In this document: positions 14,181-27,589 of the stretch, piece by piece
Position numbering within the stretch: position 1 is the first letter of the stretch
How the letters are laid out: each line of letters opens with the position of its first letter
DNA from: Pempheris klunzingeri
Lineage: Eukaryota > Chordata > Actinopteri > Acropomatiformes > Pempheridae
Reading direction: 5' to 3'
Length of the DNA: 64,000 nucleotides
Assembly: GCF_042242105.1 (NCBI RefSeq)
Contig: NC_092032.1
Span: 7,352,415 to 7,416,414, forward strand
Position numbers and translations under genes: made by a program
The notes under the pieces: model-generated
Seen by the model: only the letters and a program-made list of their open reading frames with translations
What the model was told of the DNA's origin: nothing
Databases searched by the model: none

Positions 14181-15819
14181 TTAACCTTCCTCTTGTGTTA
14201 GGGTCGGCACCGACCCGTTTTAGGTTTTAAATGCATAAAATAACCACATAAATTTGTTTATTGCATCAAGGCTTTATGACTTTGTCAGGAACCTCTATTT
14301 CAACAAAATAAAACAAAAAAAATAGTTTTCACTAAATTATAAAATGCTCTAGTTGAAATTATGACATTTGTGTTGTTAGGGTCGGTTTCGACCCAGTTAT
14401 AAAAGTAAGATTATAAAGCAATAATTAGAGCCAAAACTGAAATCATAAGTTCACTGTCAGCCAACACACTGACAGCCAGCTCCTCTCCCTGTCATGTGAG
14501 CTTTAGGGGATTCTCATTTTGCCTTGTTTTCCAGTATACCTGCACAAAGACGGGCATGTCCAGATATGTGAGGTCAATTCAGTATAGAGTTAGTGACTTG
14601 CAGAGTGCACATTTCCAATTTGCAGCATGCAAAAATGAGAAGAAGATTTTCAGTGAGCCAAGTTCTGGATAATATTTTTGGTGAAAATAGGGAGAGGACA
14701 CAGAGCAGCATAGTGATTCGGATGAGCAGGTTTATCATCCAGAAGACACAGACACATCTGATGAGTCTGATGAGGAGGTCACCGGTGCTGAAGCTGCTCC
14801 AGCTGAAAGATTCCAAAAATGATAAGATCTGTTGGAGCTCTGTACCTCCTGATGTACATGGCAGGGCAGCTGCTGCAAATGTCATCAAAATGACCCCTGG
14901 AGTCACAAGGTTTGCTGTGACTAGTGTCAGTGACATCAAGACATGTTTTGAGCTATTTATGCCATTGTCACTAAAAAGAGTCATCATTGCTATGACAAAC
15001 ATTGAAGGAACAAAAGTCTATGGCGGCATGTGGAAAGACATTGATGAGGTGACAGTGGATGAACGTCTTGTCCCTTTCCAAGGAAAATGCCCCTTCTGGC
15101 AATACATACCCAGTAAGCCAGGGAAGTACGGCATAAAAATCTGGGCAGCCTGTGATGCAAAAAAACAGCTATGCCTGGAATATACAGATTTACACAGGCA
15201 AAGCTGAGAGTGGCATCCCTGAGAAAAACCAAGGAAAATGTGTGGTCCTCGATATGACTACTGGACTGCAGGGTTGTTTGTTTGACCTTGCAAATCTATA
15301 TTTTTTTATATTTATGTTATATATATATTTTTTTTTTTCTGCTTTTCATTTTGTCTTTGCACTAAACTTCTATTGCTTAAAAAAAAATACTTTTTTGCCT
15401 TTTTCTTGAAGTAAATATATATATGGGTCGAAATTGACCCGTAACACCATAGATGTTACTATAGTTAATAATATTAAAATGAAAAAATAAACAAAACAAA
15501 TTTATTTAAGAGATGTGTTCTAAATCCCCTCGGTAATACTCAGGTAACACAACAACCTTTTATTTATTTATATGATTCTCTTGAGGTTCATTTTACATTT
15601 TTTAAAAATTGAAATCGAGGGGTATACTGACAAAAAAAGGCCCAGGGGCCCACACCAACCAATATTTTCCTGGATAAGGAAGCCTAACAAGGTAACCAAG
15701 AGATGAGAAACAAATTGGATGATAGATAATTGTTTTTAGTGTATTTTACAGCTGATTTAAGACACGGGTCAAAGCCGACCCATTAACATAAGAGATGGTA
15801 ACAGGAAGAGGAAGGTTAA
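14181..15819 (+). mobile_element. Decayed piggyBac-type DNA transposon, internally deleted
   Basis: The element spans 14185-15815 between duplicated TTAA target sites (14181-14184 and 15816-15819). Both termini begin CCTTCCTCTT in inverted orientation. Four 16-bp imperfect palindromes of the form GGGTC-N6-GACCC sit near the ends: 14201-14216 and 14379-14394 on the left, 15425-15440 and 15766-15781 on the right. The interior carries remnants of a piggyBac transposase. TTAA targeting, terminal CC and subterminal repeats are characteristic of the superfamily. At 1.63 kb it is shorter than autonomous copies, which encode a protein of about 550-600 residues. Confidence 0.93.
14635..15275 (+). pseudogene. 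piggyBac transposase remnant (DDE_Tnp_1_7 family)
   Basis: Reading starts at ATG 14635 (MRRRFSVSQVLDNIFGE). Around 14690 it slips into a second frame carrying the acidic Ser/Asp/Glu-rich N-terminal region, then returns near 14815 to the first frame with DVHGRAAAANVIKMTPGV, DIKTCFELFMPLSLKR and GGMWKDIDEV. At about 15048 it jumps directly to TVDERLVPFQGKCPF and YIPSKPGKYGIKIWAACDAK. In intact relatives roughly a hundred residues separate these two parts, so the interior is deleted. A run of A at 15159-15165 causes a third frameshift; the other frame continues with QIYTGKAESGIPEKNQGK and MTTGLQG to about 15275, after which the rest of the catalytic core and the C-terminal cysteine-rich domain are missing. 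It cannot encode an active enzyme. Confidence 0.9.
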
Positions 15820-18800
15820 AAAAACAAACATTAGAAACTGTACTGTGTTGACTTTAAAACCTCACAGCTGAACAACAGTCACAGATTAGCAACTGCAACA
15901 AGCCGTCGTCATTTCATCTAACAAAATCCACAACCACCATCTGGAAATGAGAAGCCTGTTTTTGTTTTCTTCTTTGTAGAAGCGTTTGAAAAAATTTGTT
16001 CAAATTTTGAGAGCTAAGTCTGCCACCTTTATAAGTGTAGAGTGCAGATGTGCTGTGTGGGAACAGAAAGCTTGACAGGCGTATTAAGCCCTTTTTGATC
16101 AAAGTAAAGGTTGCTTGAAATGAAGCTTTAAGAATAATTATGATGATTTTTTGTTTTTTTACAGAAGCAGTAATGGGCTGACAGGAGCCAGAAAGAAACC
16201 AAATAAAAATAAAGTATTGACTCAGCTGAGCTCCTCACAGTGTGGGCCGCTGTAAAATCGGGTTAGGAAGGTTGACAGGGCCTGGAGAGATGGCGAGTTT
16301 TGGGGGGGGACTTCAGAGCAAGATAAGAAAACCAGCTCACCACCCACCGCTAGCCAAAGGGGGACAAGCACAGAAATCATACCTGTGAGGAGGATAGAGA
16401 AAAAAAGAGCAGAGAAAGAGAGATTACTGCATCCTGGACACACACACACACTCGCAACGCAACAAATCTGAAGTATGGGGCAAGGATGCAGAAGCAGCAT
16501 TGATTCAAACTGGAGTGACAAATCATTAAACCCTAGCTGTGCATTTGCACTGTGAGAAACACAATCAACAATTCAAGGGAAGTTCATTAATTTCCTACAG
16601 AGCCAAGGGACTGGGGGAAACGGCAGTCGATGTCAACAAGCCTGTCGACCGAGAAATTTGCCTCAGCTGAACTTTAAACAGCGATTGGTTGTCAGATTTT
16701 AAACAATAATTCAGCCTGGCGACTGGATGGGATTTTGGTAACAACCATTCAGATCTCAGCAGCTCTTACAACTTATTTGAAGACTAGAAGTGAATGTCAT
16801 TTTTCACATTTTACATGTTTATATATATTTCAAAGTTTTCCACAATAAAGAGATTTAAGCTGTGAAACATCCATTGACGTCTTTCTGTATATTTTCTAAA
16901 GATTAAATAAAGGCCAATCATAAATAACCATTTCCTCTTTATTCCATGTTATGTTCTCAAAGGATAAAATTGTTAGTTACCACGACTTGTATAAAAGTTC
17001 AATTTAATGTAATCTAAAAAAATGTTTTGAATCTATGAGCCATAAAAGTATGGCGAGGGGTACGTAGGGTAGGAGAGTCCCCCTACTATACATGTTAATG
17101 ATTCACATCAGTTGTTGCCCTGACCTGGATGCAAATGTCTAATTAACTCAAAAACATCAAACACAACATTTGGAGTCAGCGTGTCAGTACATCTAATCTG
17201 AAGAAGAACGAGCCAACGAGCTGGAAACGCTAATTCTCCAGGGGCAACTGAAAAGACTCAGAGTACGTCCACTAAAAGTGCTTGTTCTTGCCACTGACGG
17301 GCTCAGATTGTTATTGGAAATATCTGACAACATTACGGAAAATATTCGTACAGGCAAAGACATGTGAGATCATTCTTGTTTGACCCCAATCAGATGAATG
17401 GCGCTGTTCAACCGCACCAGACTCCACTGACAAAACCAGCAATTTTAGGTCACAGCCAGGGAGGTGCTGGTCTACTGCTGCATTGACTGGTTAGTTTGTG
17501 CTATGTGTTACACAAATATTGCATTGCATTTGAACTAACCCTTTAAACAAAAAGGATTGCATCACTCGAGTGGGTGTTTTTGCAGAAATGTTTGTTTTCT
17601 GGATGGGACTTACTGTTCACACAAAAGGTTAGATGTCACATCCTGCATATTTAGTCTCCCAAATGTTTATTCAGCGAAAAACAGCTCCAAGTAAATTACT
17701 AAACTGTTCAGTAGTTTCTGGTTTCCACAGTAAGAAAAAAAAATCTGATTACATTTACATTACAAATGCTCATAGTCAGATTAACAAGAATAATTTGTCT
17801 TCTTGATTTTTATTTGCATATTTATGCACTCTGACTTGGAACATATGAGATTTATTCCTCCAATGAAATCAGATGTGAGCAGGAATTACTGTCGTTAAAG
17901 ATAACTCATGTTATGAGTATACGGCGGTCCACTGGTATCATATATTGATGAATCATCACTTGAGTTCACAGAGTGCGGTGCACACTGATTAGTATGCAGA
18001 GTGGGTTAAAGCCCACTTCTAAACATGGGCCAGTGCTGAGATGCTAAAAGCAGCCAATAAGAACTTAGGTACTGGAGGAAAAGATGATTCAATTCAATCT
18101 GCTGGCTAAGAACTTGAGGTTCAGCTTAACCCTGACATGATCAAAAAGATGTCAGGCAGCTCTTTTGACTTTTAGCTTCACCAAAAAACAGCCGCATGGA
18201 GAAATGTTCCAATAGCACAGCAACTGTCAGGTGCTTTAGCGGAGGGAATAACCCATAAGAATAATAACATTTCCTTTTTTAATAACATAAAAACATTTTC
18301 CCCATCATGTGCTACATGATAATTATAGGATGCACAAAGTGACTATTAGGAGGGAAATGTTATCAGTCAGATGAGTAAAAAGGTGCAGCTGACAACTTGA
18401 AGCATGCAGGAGTGACTTAAAACAAACATAACGAGAGAGAAAGCTGCACAGTGCGATCCAGAGTACCAATGTGTGAAAAACATGTTTTAATGTTTGACAA
18501 GATGATGAGACAAGATGTTATTTTTGATATAACAGTGCGCTGGCAGCTGTCCAGAGCTGTGCTTTGTTGTCTTGCTTTAACAAGTTTGACAAATGAGGAC
18601 AACAAGTTGAGCTCATTTGGATGCACCATTAAAATACAGCATCTCAAGAAATGCGTGACGGGCAATAACGGCTTAAACATTGACTATTTGGAAAGGGAAC
18701 TCACGTCGCTGTAACATCAGCTTCATTCAGTACAGAAGAAGCCTCAGCAACTGGTCATGTCCAGCAAGAGTCTCTGGAGGTTTTTTTAATCATATTATAC

Positions 18801-21800
18801 TGGGACTGGTTGTTGTTTTAATAGATATTTTCTAAAACAAAGCTCACACCTCAAAGTGTTCACACCAAATGCAAACAGAATTTTTGGTGTGGAGTGCTTA
18901 CATACGAAGTCAATGCAAAGACGCGTTTATGTAAACTAATCATCCATTACAATGACAAAATAACCTCCATGTTTGATGCTGCTTCAACTACCAGACCTAA
19001 CCAGAGCAGTACCTGTACCTGCAGGGCCATTAAGTCCCAGCTGGAAACTGGAACTAGCACTGACGCACCCATGTGCACGCGTTTGAATGTACAATGAGCA
19101 GTTAAGTTAGAAAGGGGCAGAGATGGTTACCCAGAAATCACATGGTACGTCTGAAAGCTGGTCACAGAATCATGTTGTTTGAGAGGAGAACTTAATACTT
19201 TGCTGAATTTATTCTTAAGTATGTGTAATTGAGTTTCCTGTGAAAGAATTCCAAACACTGCAGATCTACAGTATAAATACAGTCTGAACAGAATGTTGCT
19301 CTGCGTTAAGGCATGCAGGAGTTTTTGGGACTGTGCAGTCTGACTGAGTTGTTCATTGCAAACTGACTTCACGGGGACTCATGTGGATACCAGCTCTATC
19401 TGAAGGACAGAAAGCAGAGGGGAGCCAAGGGTGGGGGGGCCACATCTCCTACTGTGATCAAAAAACGCTAGTCCTAGTCAAGTCACAAGTTCTTCTCACA
19501 GGAACCCACAATTTCAGAAAAACAGTTCAATGCTGAAGTGAACCTCTGGGAAACAATATACAATAAAGCAGTTTTTACCCACAAAGATTTATGGTAAGGC
19601 ATAACATTAGCAACAGTAGCCATGGCCCACAGCTTACAGACAATTAAGGTACTTTAAAACCAACATGTGCATCAAAAATAAAAAAAACAAAAAGACATAA
19701 CACAATTCGTACCTAAGGTTCGTCCTGTTCATTGGAATAGTGAATATTATTTTCATTGCATAAGAACCTTATTGGATGGTGATGATTGTTCCAGGTATTA
19801 GCCAAACCCTCAGCTATTACCAGGAAAATAGAGTTATGGCTTGTGAAAACTCGATGATGGCACTCACCCCTTCTCTTCAATTTCAGCTTGCTCCAGTGAT
19901 AGTTGTCTCACCATCCAAGCGATCATTGCAAATGAGAACTGCTAATAGTGTCCCAGCAGTGTGTGTGAGGCAGCAGGGGATGGGGAAAGGCCCCAAACGC
20001 AGTTAGAAAAAATGGAGGTCCAAAAGCTTATGGAGCAATGAGTCCAAACAGGCAAACACAGCTGAGCAGGTGTGTAGATGGGCGGGGCAGTCACATGATG
20101 AGGGAAAGGACACAGAGGGGTGGGGACTGTGCACCTGAAGGGAGGGACTGAGGGAAGTGGCTTATTCAGCATATTTTAAATGGCACCAGTTTACCAAAAT
20201 GGGGGAAGTAAACTTTTTCATCTTAAATACTGCCAATAACAAATGCCAACGAGTTAAAAGACTTCAAAAATCCATCCAGATCAGAATAAAATTGCCTTGA
20301 ATTTCACACTATAAAGACATTAGAATCTATAATGGCTCCCTAGTGAACTTTTAAAACTCGCAACAAAACACAATACATCAAGGACTTTTTAACATTCAGC
20401 GGCACTTTTTCCCTCCTCTGTGTTTGACTTATCCTGGCTCAGTGTGATTTGCTGAGCTGCATTTATGTGAGGTGGGTAGTGAAGAGAATAATGTTCAAGT
20501 GAGAAGTTTCTCCAAACAAGTGCTGTGCCTCGGAGGAATTCTCCTTTTGTCCTTGAGAGGCATCGTGGAGCATGGCTTAAAGACTCTTTATTCCTCCTCC
20601 GCTCCCTCATTTCTGCCCTCCTCCTCCCCTCCATGCCTCTCTACGCAATTCTGCTCTCCCTTTCTCCACGCTGTCTTCTCTCCCCCTCCCACCATCTCTC
20701 GGTCGCCGGAGGGGGGTCTCTCCACGCTCTGATTGGTTTTATTGGCAGTGGTTCAGTTGTGGAGGATGCCGGCGTGGCTCTCGATGCCGTGCTTGATAAA
20801 GATGGATCAGCACATAACATTAGGCAAAGCAGCTCTCTTTTCCATCTCATTAAAAAGACAGCATTCGATGAGAATAGGAGCATCCTCCAGTGTCTGAGAG
20901 ATTCATGTTGGGTTATTCATCTTCCGACTGTGCTTTATCTGAAGGCTTGTAGTCAGGCGATGTGCTTTTAAAAAGCGCAGGAGTACCGGCACTGCTGCTG
21001 CCCCAAATGAATTTCTGTGTGTGTAATTTATTAAAAGGACGCCTTCACATGTGGCTCACATTCATGCGTCTTCTTTTCTAGAGTTCTTAGTGCAGCAGAG
21101 CAATAACATGACGAATAAACAAGCTTTTACAGCACTGCTAAAAATGGTTTGCATGCCATACTGTCCCAACTACGGCCGTACCTTAAGTTATTCCTTGTGT
21201 TTCCTTTGTTTTCCCCTTCTCCCCCCTCAGTATGTGTGTGTCTGTGCTTTGGGCATGACGCTCCTCTCACTCTCCCAGCTCTCTGATTGCCTGGTTCTTC
21301 ATCCACTCATCGGCAGACCATTGTTTTGTCTTGAATGAGTTATTAAGGTCTGTATGTTTTTCTGCTTCATCTCTGAGCTTAGGTGCGAACTACAGAGCAG
21401 CTTCGACAAAGCCAGGCGTTCTCTGTGTGAGCAGGCTCGACAGACTCTAAACTCACATGCATCATGATGCTGGTTATCAGCTGCCATCGTTAACTTCTGC
21501 TCCAGGCTCTGTGCCGTACCTATAGAAAGGTGTTTGACCCTTCTTCCACACATAATCGCTGAATGTTTTCTCAATAGGGACTGGGAAAAACAAAAAAAAG
21601 GAACAATCGATTGAGGACCGCCTACCTCCGTCAAGAGGAACAGGTTGTTATAATGGAGAAATATGAAGAATATAAAAACTGTTGTTGAAAATAAGGCATG
21701 AGAGGAATGCTGGCAGAACAGCTGAGCACATTTATTTTACCTCTCAGTGCCTCCTGTTTATTTTTAATGTAGTGCATGCACATTGTGGAGCTTTTCTTTA

Positions 21801-22663
21801 ATACTGACTCTATCCCATAATGAAGGATACATGTAAATATACGTGGAACAAGCATCAAAACATAATCCACAGTGGTCTGTAGTGAGCTGCTGTGGAACAT
21901 TTGTTAACATTACTATCACAGAGCTTCAGCATCACCAACTAAAGCGACTGCACGGTGGCGTGATATTTAGTGGTAATACTATCGTCTACAGCTCAACAGG
22001 TCTGTGTCAAGCTTCGCATATACAACATCTCTACCTCTCTTGCTTTAGCTGAGAATCTACATCGCTCATGGAGAATATCATCAAGGGAAAGATTTAAGCT
22101 GAAACTCAGAAAATAACCTTCTTTGGACCAAGTTAAATTTGCAGCATGAGTTACCATATTACAGCTAGCTCCCTCGTGGTGATGGCGGCTTAATTTACGG
22201 TGTAATATTGTCTATGCGATAAAACAGAAACCCAAAAGATAAACCAAGCTGAGCTTTCTTGGCTCAGCTTTTACAGAATATGTAGTTACTTTCTGGGGCA
22301 ATATTCAGCTTGTTTTTCTGTTGCTTTTGACTTCTGGTTTTGACCTACTTTTGACCAGGATAAGACCTGAACTGATGCGGATTTGACCAGGAAGAAAAGA
22401 AAGGAAAGGAAAAGAAGTGGCAGGTGAGGGACAAATAGCATGACATTTTATCCATCTGGGAAATGTGGCCAAAGTGTTTCCGTCAGCAGACTGAAGCAGC
22501 GTGGAAGCCAAAGTAAGACTGTGAGGGTGACTGGCATTTGGCGATGGAGTGGGAGGGGGGGCTGTCCTTTACAAGGTGTGGGATGCAGGTTCAAATTGTA
22601 TTACTGTACTACGATTGATGGAGAGACGTCCACCACCCACCAAGGGGGAGAGATGAAGAGAGA

Positions 22664-22682
22664 GGGAGGGAGGGAGGGAGGG
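22664..22682 (+). repeat. (GGGA)n tract with G-quadruplex potential
   Basis: Five GGG runs separated by single A, the tight-loop pattern that can fold into a G-quadruplex, within a purine-rich stretch (22650-22690). Confidence 0.7.
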
Positions 22683-24229
22683 AAGAGTTTACCACCCACA
22701 ACAAATTCAGGACGCGCTCCTCCAGTCAAAACCCGATGAAAGGAAGACAGGAAGTTGTCTATTTTGCCTCTACACATCATACAAAACATTCTCATTACCA
22801 AGCATTTGCACTGTAACTTGTGTTTTTCTGCCTATTGACGCTTTTATTTCAGTGTTTTTAAAAATAGTCCAAAACTCAAGCAGCTTTTGTATCATCAAGG
22901 AGGGGGGGAAAAGCCTCCAGTTTTCCTGTCAGTGGGTGCTGCTGAGGCGCAGACCGTCAATAAAGAGGCTGACAGAGCCAGCGAGGAGAATAGCATCTAC
23001 CACCCACTGGGGCTCCGCAGGAATGCAGCTATTTGAGTGCAACAGCTCCAATCAACAGCTATTTAAAGAGTGTAACACACAGAATGTGGGTTCGAATCCA
23101 CACGGGAACATGTGAAAGTATAAACAGTTGATTGTTGTTTGCTACCCAGGCCTGAACAGGCACGTCGTGGTGAATAAAAGGGAGTGATTATTGACAACAG
23201 ATACAAATGAAAATCCTTGTTTTTCTGCCTTAAATCAATTTCTTCCTAATTCTAAGGGCGAGGTGTTGATGTACTGTGAGGAAGGTATGAGTATGCGTGC
23301 ACTCGTGTGGCTGTATCAACTGAAAAGCATGCGTGTTGGCTGATCATTAGCATTAATTAAGACTAATCTCATTCTCAGCAAGTTGAAGTGCATCTGTGGC
23401 CATGGCAACCCTCTCTCAAATGGTGAGCGGCGGTGCGGCCTGCTGTCTCTCCACTTCCTCCGGCAGTCATTGTGATTTGTGGAGCAATTACCACACAGCT
23501 AGAGGAGAAGACGCACTTCACTTGGTGTCCCGCCTGATGCGTTACATCCTCACGGTGTCACACTGGCACGGTCTGGAAGTGGAAATGAAACCACGTGTGA
23601 GGTGTCAGTTCGAGCTGGAAAGGAGAGGCGGAAGGGTTTACTTTGGGTTCGAAGGTATTGTTTCATGGGTGTCGTGAAAAAGAGGAGCACCAAGAGCTGA
23701 GGTATGAAAGTCAAGCTGAGAGTGTGTTGGTTTTAAAAATAGCATTGGAGCTCAGCGAACAAGTGCCCAGGAACTACTGCTGAATCAGAGTGGCCCCCCA
23801 ACACCAGATCAAGCTCTTAATTAGAGCCAATCATCTCGCCTAATATCACCATACCTATGTATTAACTGTCCTTTTTCACATATCACAGCAGGGGGATGCT
23901 GTGTGATGGATGAGGTGGACTAGTGCTACTCACACCAGTAAAAATATACTAACAAAAATTGTTTATAACAAATATAAATCAACATTACCTGAACTCAATG
24001 TAATACTTACCAGTATTAATTTAAGGCAAATTAAAATTGTTAAAGGTTTTTCTCCACAGTAGCCCACATTATGTGAGCTCCCGTACCTTAAGGCCTTGGG
24101 CCATGCGTCAGCCTCGCAGTCCGCCATTGGACAGTAAAAGCGAGGACATCCAGTCAGCTCATGTCGCATCGCTCTGAAATTCTTCCTTATCTAGTAGACA
24201 TCGACATCATCATCATCACTTGGACAGTG

Positions 24230-24520
24230 CTTTGAGCTACATGCTAGCATGCTCACAGCAGCACTGATGAGGTGCTGATGTACAGCAGGTGTAGCAGGTA
24301 TCGGTAGCGTGCTAACGTGGCGTTAGGTTTTCAGGAATGTGGTCAAAGCATCGGACAAATCCGAATTAAAATGTCTGCCTGTTGGTGGCGCTACATGAAA
24401 CGTTGAGGGATCACCATCGTTTTTACGAGCCATCTTGAGGGGGACATGAATGTATGTAGGAACTTTTACAGAAATCCGTCCAACATTTCACTAAAAACCA
24501 AAATTGTCAACCTAAAGTTC
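24230..24520 (-). repeat. Percomorph dispersed repeat, copy 1 (reverse orientation)
   Basis: Shows the recognisable module order in reverse: a CATGCTAGCATGCTCAC stretch, GGTCAAAGCATCGGAC, a GGTGGCGCTACATGAAA motif, GGGATCACCATCG, then ACTAAAAACC. The same modules occur at 44.4-45.1 kb and 47.9-48.3 kb. Non-coding. Borders are approximate. Confidence 0.6.
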
Positions 24521-26579
24521 CTCCATCGGGGACAATGACTGTGTGGACAACTCACCCCACAGATGTAGACATATGTTGTACTCTGCTGACTACACTAGTA
24601 CACCAGAGTACACCAGAGTACGCTACAAGGGTACTTCTCACTCCAACTAACTATTTTTTAAGACTTAAGGACTTGATGAATTCCCTCTTCGACTAGCACT
24701 CAAGAGCAGATGAGGGCTTTGTTCCTGACTGCTGTGTACATTCCCAATATACAGTGTCACTGAGAGAGTTTTTCTCTCATAAATACAGGTAAAATTAAGG
24801 ATTTAGGCGATAATTAAGTTAAAATGAGTCTTTAATGGTCCCCTATGAGGATATTTATGGTACATGTTCCATACACACATCCTGTAGGTGTAGAGGAAAA
24901 CAGCTGGTAAAGATCTTTGCATAAACAACTGTCTCTTGACCACATATTTTTTACTTTACTGTCTTCAAACAGCAACATATAAGTTGCCCTCAAGCTTTGA
25001 ACTATTTCTGCAGAAGTCTGTAAACTGTACTCATTAACAGACACCGCTGACAGTTTGTAAAGCAACCGGGTGTCAATGACCTCTCAGCTTCAGGACGTCT
25101 ATTTACAAATCTTATGTTGGACGTGATTTTTTCCTTCAGTAAGCTGGATCAATGCGCTGTTTTAAATCTATCATTGTGCATGCTGTGTACTTTGAGGCAC
25201 TGCTCTACAATAACGTGCCATATGATGTGGATTTGATCCGTTACGGTACATGTAATATTACTGGGCACGTCACTGGCGATTGGACATGCGGGTGCAAACA
25301 GATCCAACCTGTTACAGTATGTACTACAGCTCCCAGCTGCCCTGAGCTGACCCACAGGGACTCTTATTTGTTGTCAAAGACAGCAAACTGAGCCGTTAAC
25401 AGCCTCGGGCTAAGCTGCTTTCCAGCCATGTATGAAAAGTGACATCAGCTGAGTGCCCTGAGGCACTGGGACAAAATGTCCACAGCAGAGCCAAACTAAC
25501 ACAGGACCTGTTTAACCAGTGTGCTGGATCAGAGAGGGGATCAGCAAAGAACTGGACATGTGTGTGTGTGCAGCTCAGTGTGGATCAATACTGCCACCTT
25601 GTGGTTAAACGGTGGATGTGAACAACATTCTGAGATTGAGGACACCTGAACAAAAGCAGAGGAGCGTTTGGTTTATTTCACACATGAAGATCAGTTTACT
25701 CTTCATTATTAGTCCTGTTACAAAGTCGCGTTTGGCTCTAGAGGAGATTTAAATCATTAATAACATTTTACCACAATAGGTCAAGCTTCTTACTCTTGAT
25801 AATGCTCTGCAGCAGCAGAGGCTCAGAGTACACCAAGTTATGGAAGATTCAGTCAGTGGGAGTTAGTGCAGCTTATCGTGACTTTACTGACTTTTAGTTC
25901 ATTTATACATTGTAATTAAATTATATTTATTGTCTGGTATTTTATCGTATTTTGATTTATGGTATTTTTCTCTTCGTTTTGTTTTTAAATGTTGTCTGAA
26001 TGCACTTATTTACTCTTATATTAACCTCTCTGAGTTGCCTCCATGTTTGAAAGATGATATACAAATGTAAGGCCTCATTTCTTTGCAGTAGGAGAATCAC
26101 ATTGATCTGTGTTGCAGCAGCAGGACTTATTATTGTGATTTGTTAGGATGGCAGCTTTACTGAATGAAAACAAGATATGGGCCACATGAGAAAGAAAAGA
26201 TTCAAAATCAGTTCTAATGATACTTTGCTATAAATGAATTAATCCACATCATTTCGTTATGAATAAATCATTTAAATCATGTCTTTGAATTCCTTAACTG
26301 TTCATGAAATACACGTTATGCGTGATAAAGAAACATTTTCGCCTTGTCACACCTAAATGAAACACCAACAGCTTTGTCCTTAAAAGACTTGGGAGGATCT
26401 CCACATCCAGAGAGAAACAGAAGAGTGAGAGGGAAATCGGGTACGCTAGGATAGGTGGCTTATGTAGCAGTTAAAAGTCCAGGAACCAATAAAAACACAT
26501 TATATATGTTACTTTATAGAGGTTTTGTTTTGTTTGTTGTTCATAGTAGTGCGTGTTTATTGTGTCTCAAACTTTACAG

Positions 26580-26729
26580 CATCTTTGAATAAGACGAAAC
26601 AAGTTCCGGTTTAAAGTAGTTTCCTTGCACATGCGCAATACAGCTGCCTGCTAAGGCTTATTAAATAAAACGAAGAGCCTCCTCGTCAAAGCCGCCATCA
26701 TTTCACCTTCCTTACTGATCAGCTGGAAG
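26580..26729 (+). promoter_or_regulatory. Promoter-like region with possible non-coding exon
   Basis: Contains an ETS-like GTTCCGG, an NRF1-like GCACATGCGCAA and a YY1-like GCCGCCATC. It ends in a splice-donor-like GGAAG followed by GTAAAC (exon end 26729). A second candidate exon with a pyrimidine-tract acceptor lies at 27179-27200. The combination resembles a housekeeping TATA-less promoter on the plus strand, but I cannot name a gene. Confidence 0.35.
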
Positions 26730-27178
26730 GTAAACTGATACGGATTGTTCTCTCGACACTAACATCAGCTTTGATCACCACGATCAGCCATGTTGGAGTC
26801 AGAATATCTTTTATATCGTGGATTAGATCCTGATTATCGCATTATTTGCATTTAGACTATAGTTTAGACTATAATACATTCGCTAAAAGCTGATATAAAC
26901 ACCAATACCTACTGCTCATTAGTAGATTTGCTTCGTTTAAGCGCAAGTCCTCCTGCGTGACGTTATTACCCGGCATGCTCTGCAGGCCAGGAAGTGTTTT
27001 AAATTTGACAGATTCAAGCTCATACACATCGGTAGATATGTTGTGTTGTCATTAATGATATTTATCTGCGTCTAATGATTTCATAAGTGTTTACGGGGGG
27101 TGATGTTTGAAAATGTGCCACCATGTCTTAAACAGATATGAAACAGTAGGACTATAAATCTGTGAACCTCTCCTCCAG

Positions 27179-27200
27179 TCTCTCGGTTGGTCCGATGGCG
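27179..27200 (+). other. Candidate 22-bp start exon (ATGGCG then donor)
   Basis: CCTCTCCTCCAG acceptor, 16 bases, ATG at 27195, GCG, then GTGAGA donor. A third acceptor (CTCTGCCACAG, ending at 28224) would extend the frame by about 42 codons to a TAA, but the resulting 44-residue peptide resembles nothing I know. Hypothesis only. Confidence 0.2.
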
Positions 27201-27589
27201 GTGAGATTTCAATTGATTGCTACAGTGAGTTACAGAACCTCTACGTTTCTTCTCTCCCCTCCCTCACCGCCGGCCTTGACTAGCCTTTTCATAGTTATCA
27301 CTTCAGTATGTTTTAACTGGATAAAAACCTTTAAAGTCTTTTCTTTAAAGAAAACTTTAAGAACAAAATATCACTTGAGCAGCATATACAGTAGTTAAAT
27401 GGCTCTAACTAGAAGAACCTCATTTCATTTTATGTAGACAAAATCATTTCTTATGTTTCTTTTTTAATTCTACTAATTCTATTTACTAAGAGAAGCCACC
27501 GTTTTACCCTCTTGGATTATACCCAGGCTGTGGTTTCTCCACATTGGTCAGCTCTTCACTGCCAAGACATGAGACAACAGAAGAAGTTG

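Larger units (their letters stand above)
15820..26579. other. Gene-free stretch
   Basis: No recognisable gene. It holds the (GGGA)n tract, one dispersed-repeat copy (24.2 kb), a pyrimidine-rich block (20580-20730) and an AT-rich tail-like repeat (25890-26075). The 148-codon frame at 20525-20971 looks fortuitous. Confidence 0.6.

Noticed and set aside
20525..20971. 148-codon open frame on the plus strand
   Set aside because: It passes through a C/T-rich tract and has no recognisable domain, no splice context and overlapping frames of similar length on both strands.
23080..23105. Perfect B-box-like T arm (GTGGGTTCGAATCCACAC)
   Set aside because: No acceptor stem, D arm or A box at the required distance upstream and no T-run terminator just downstream, so not a tRNA; at most a fragment of a tRNA-derived repeat.
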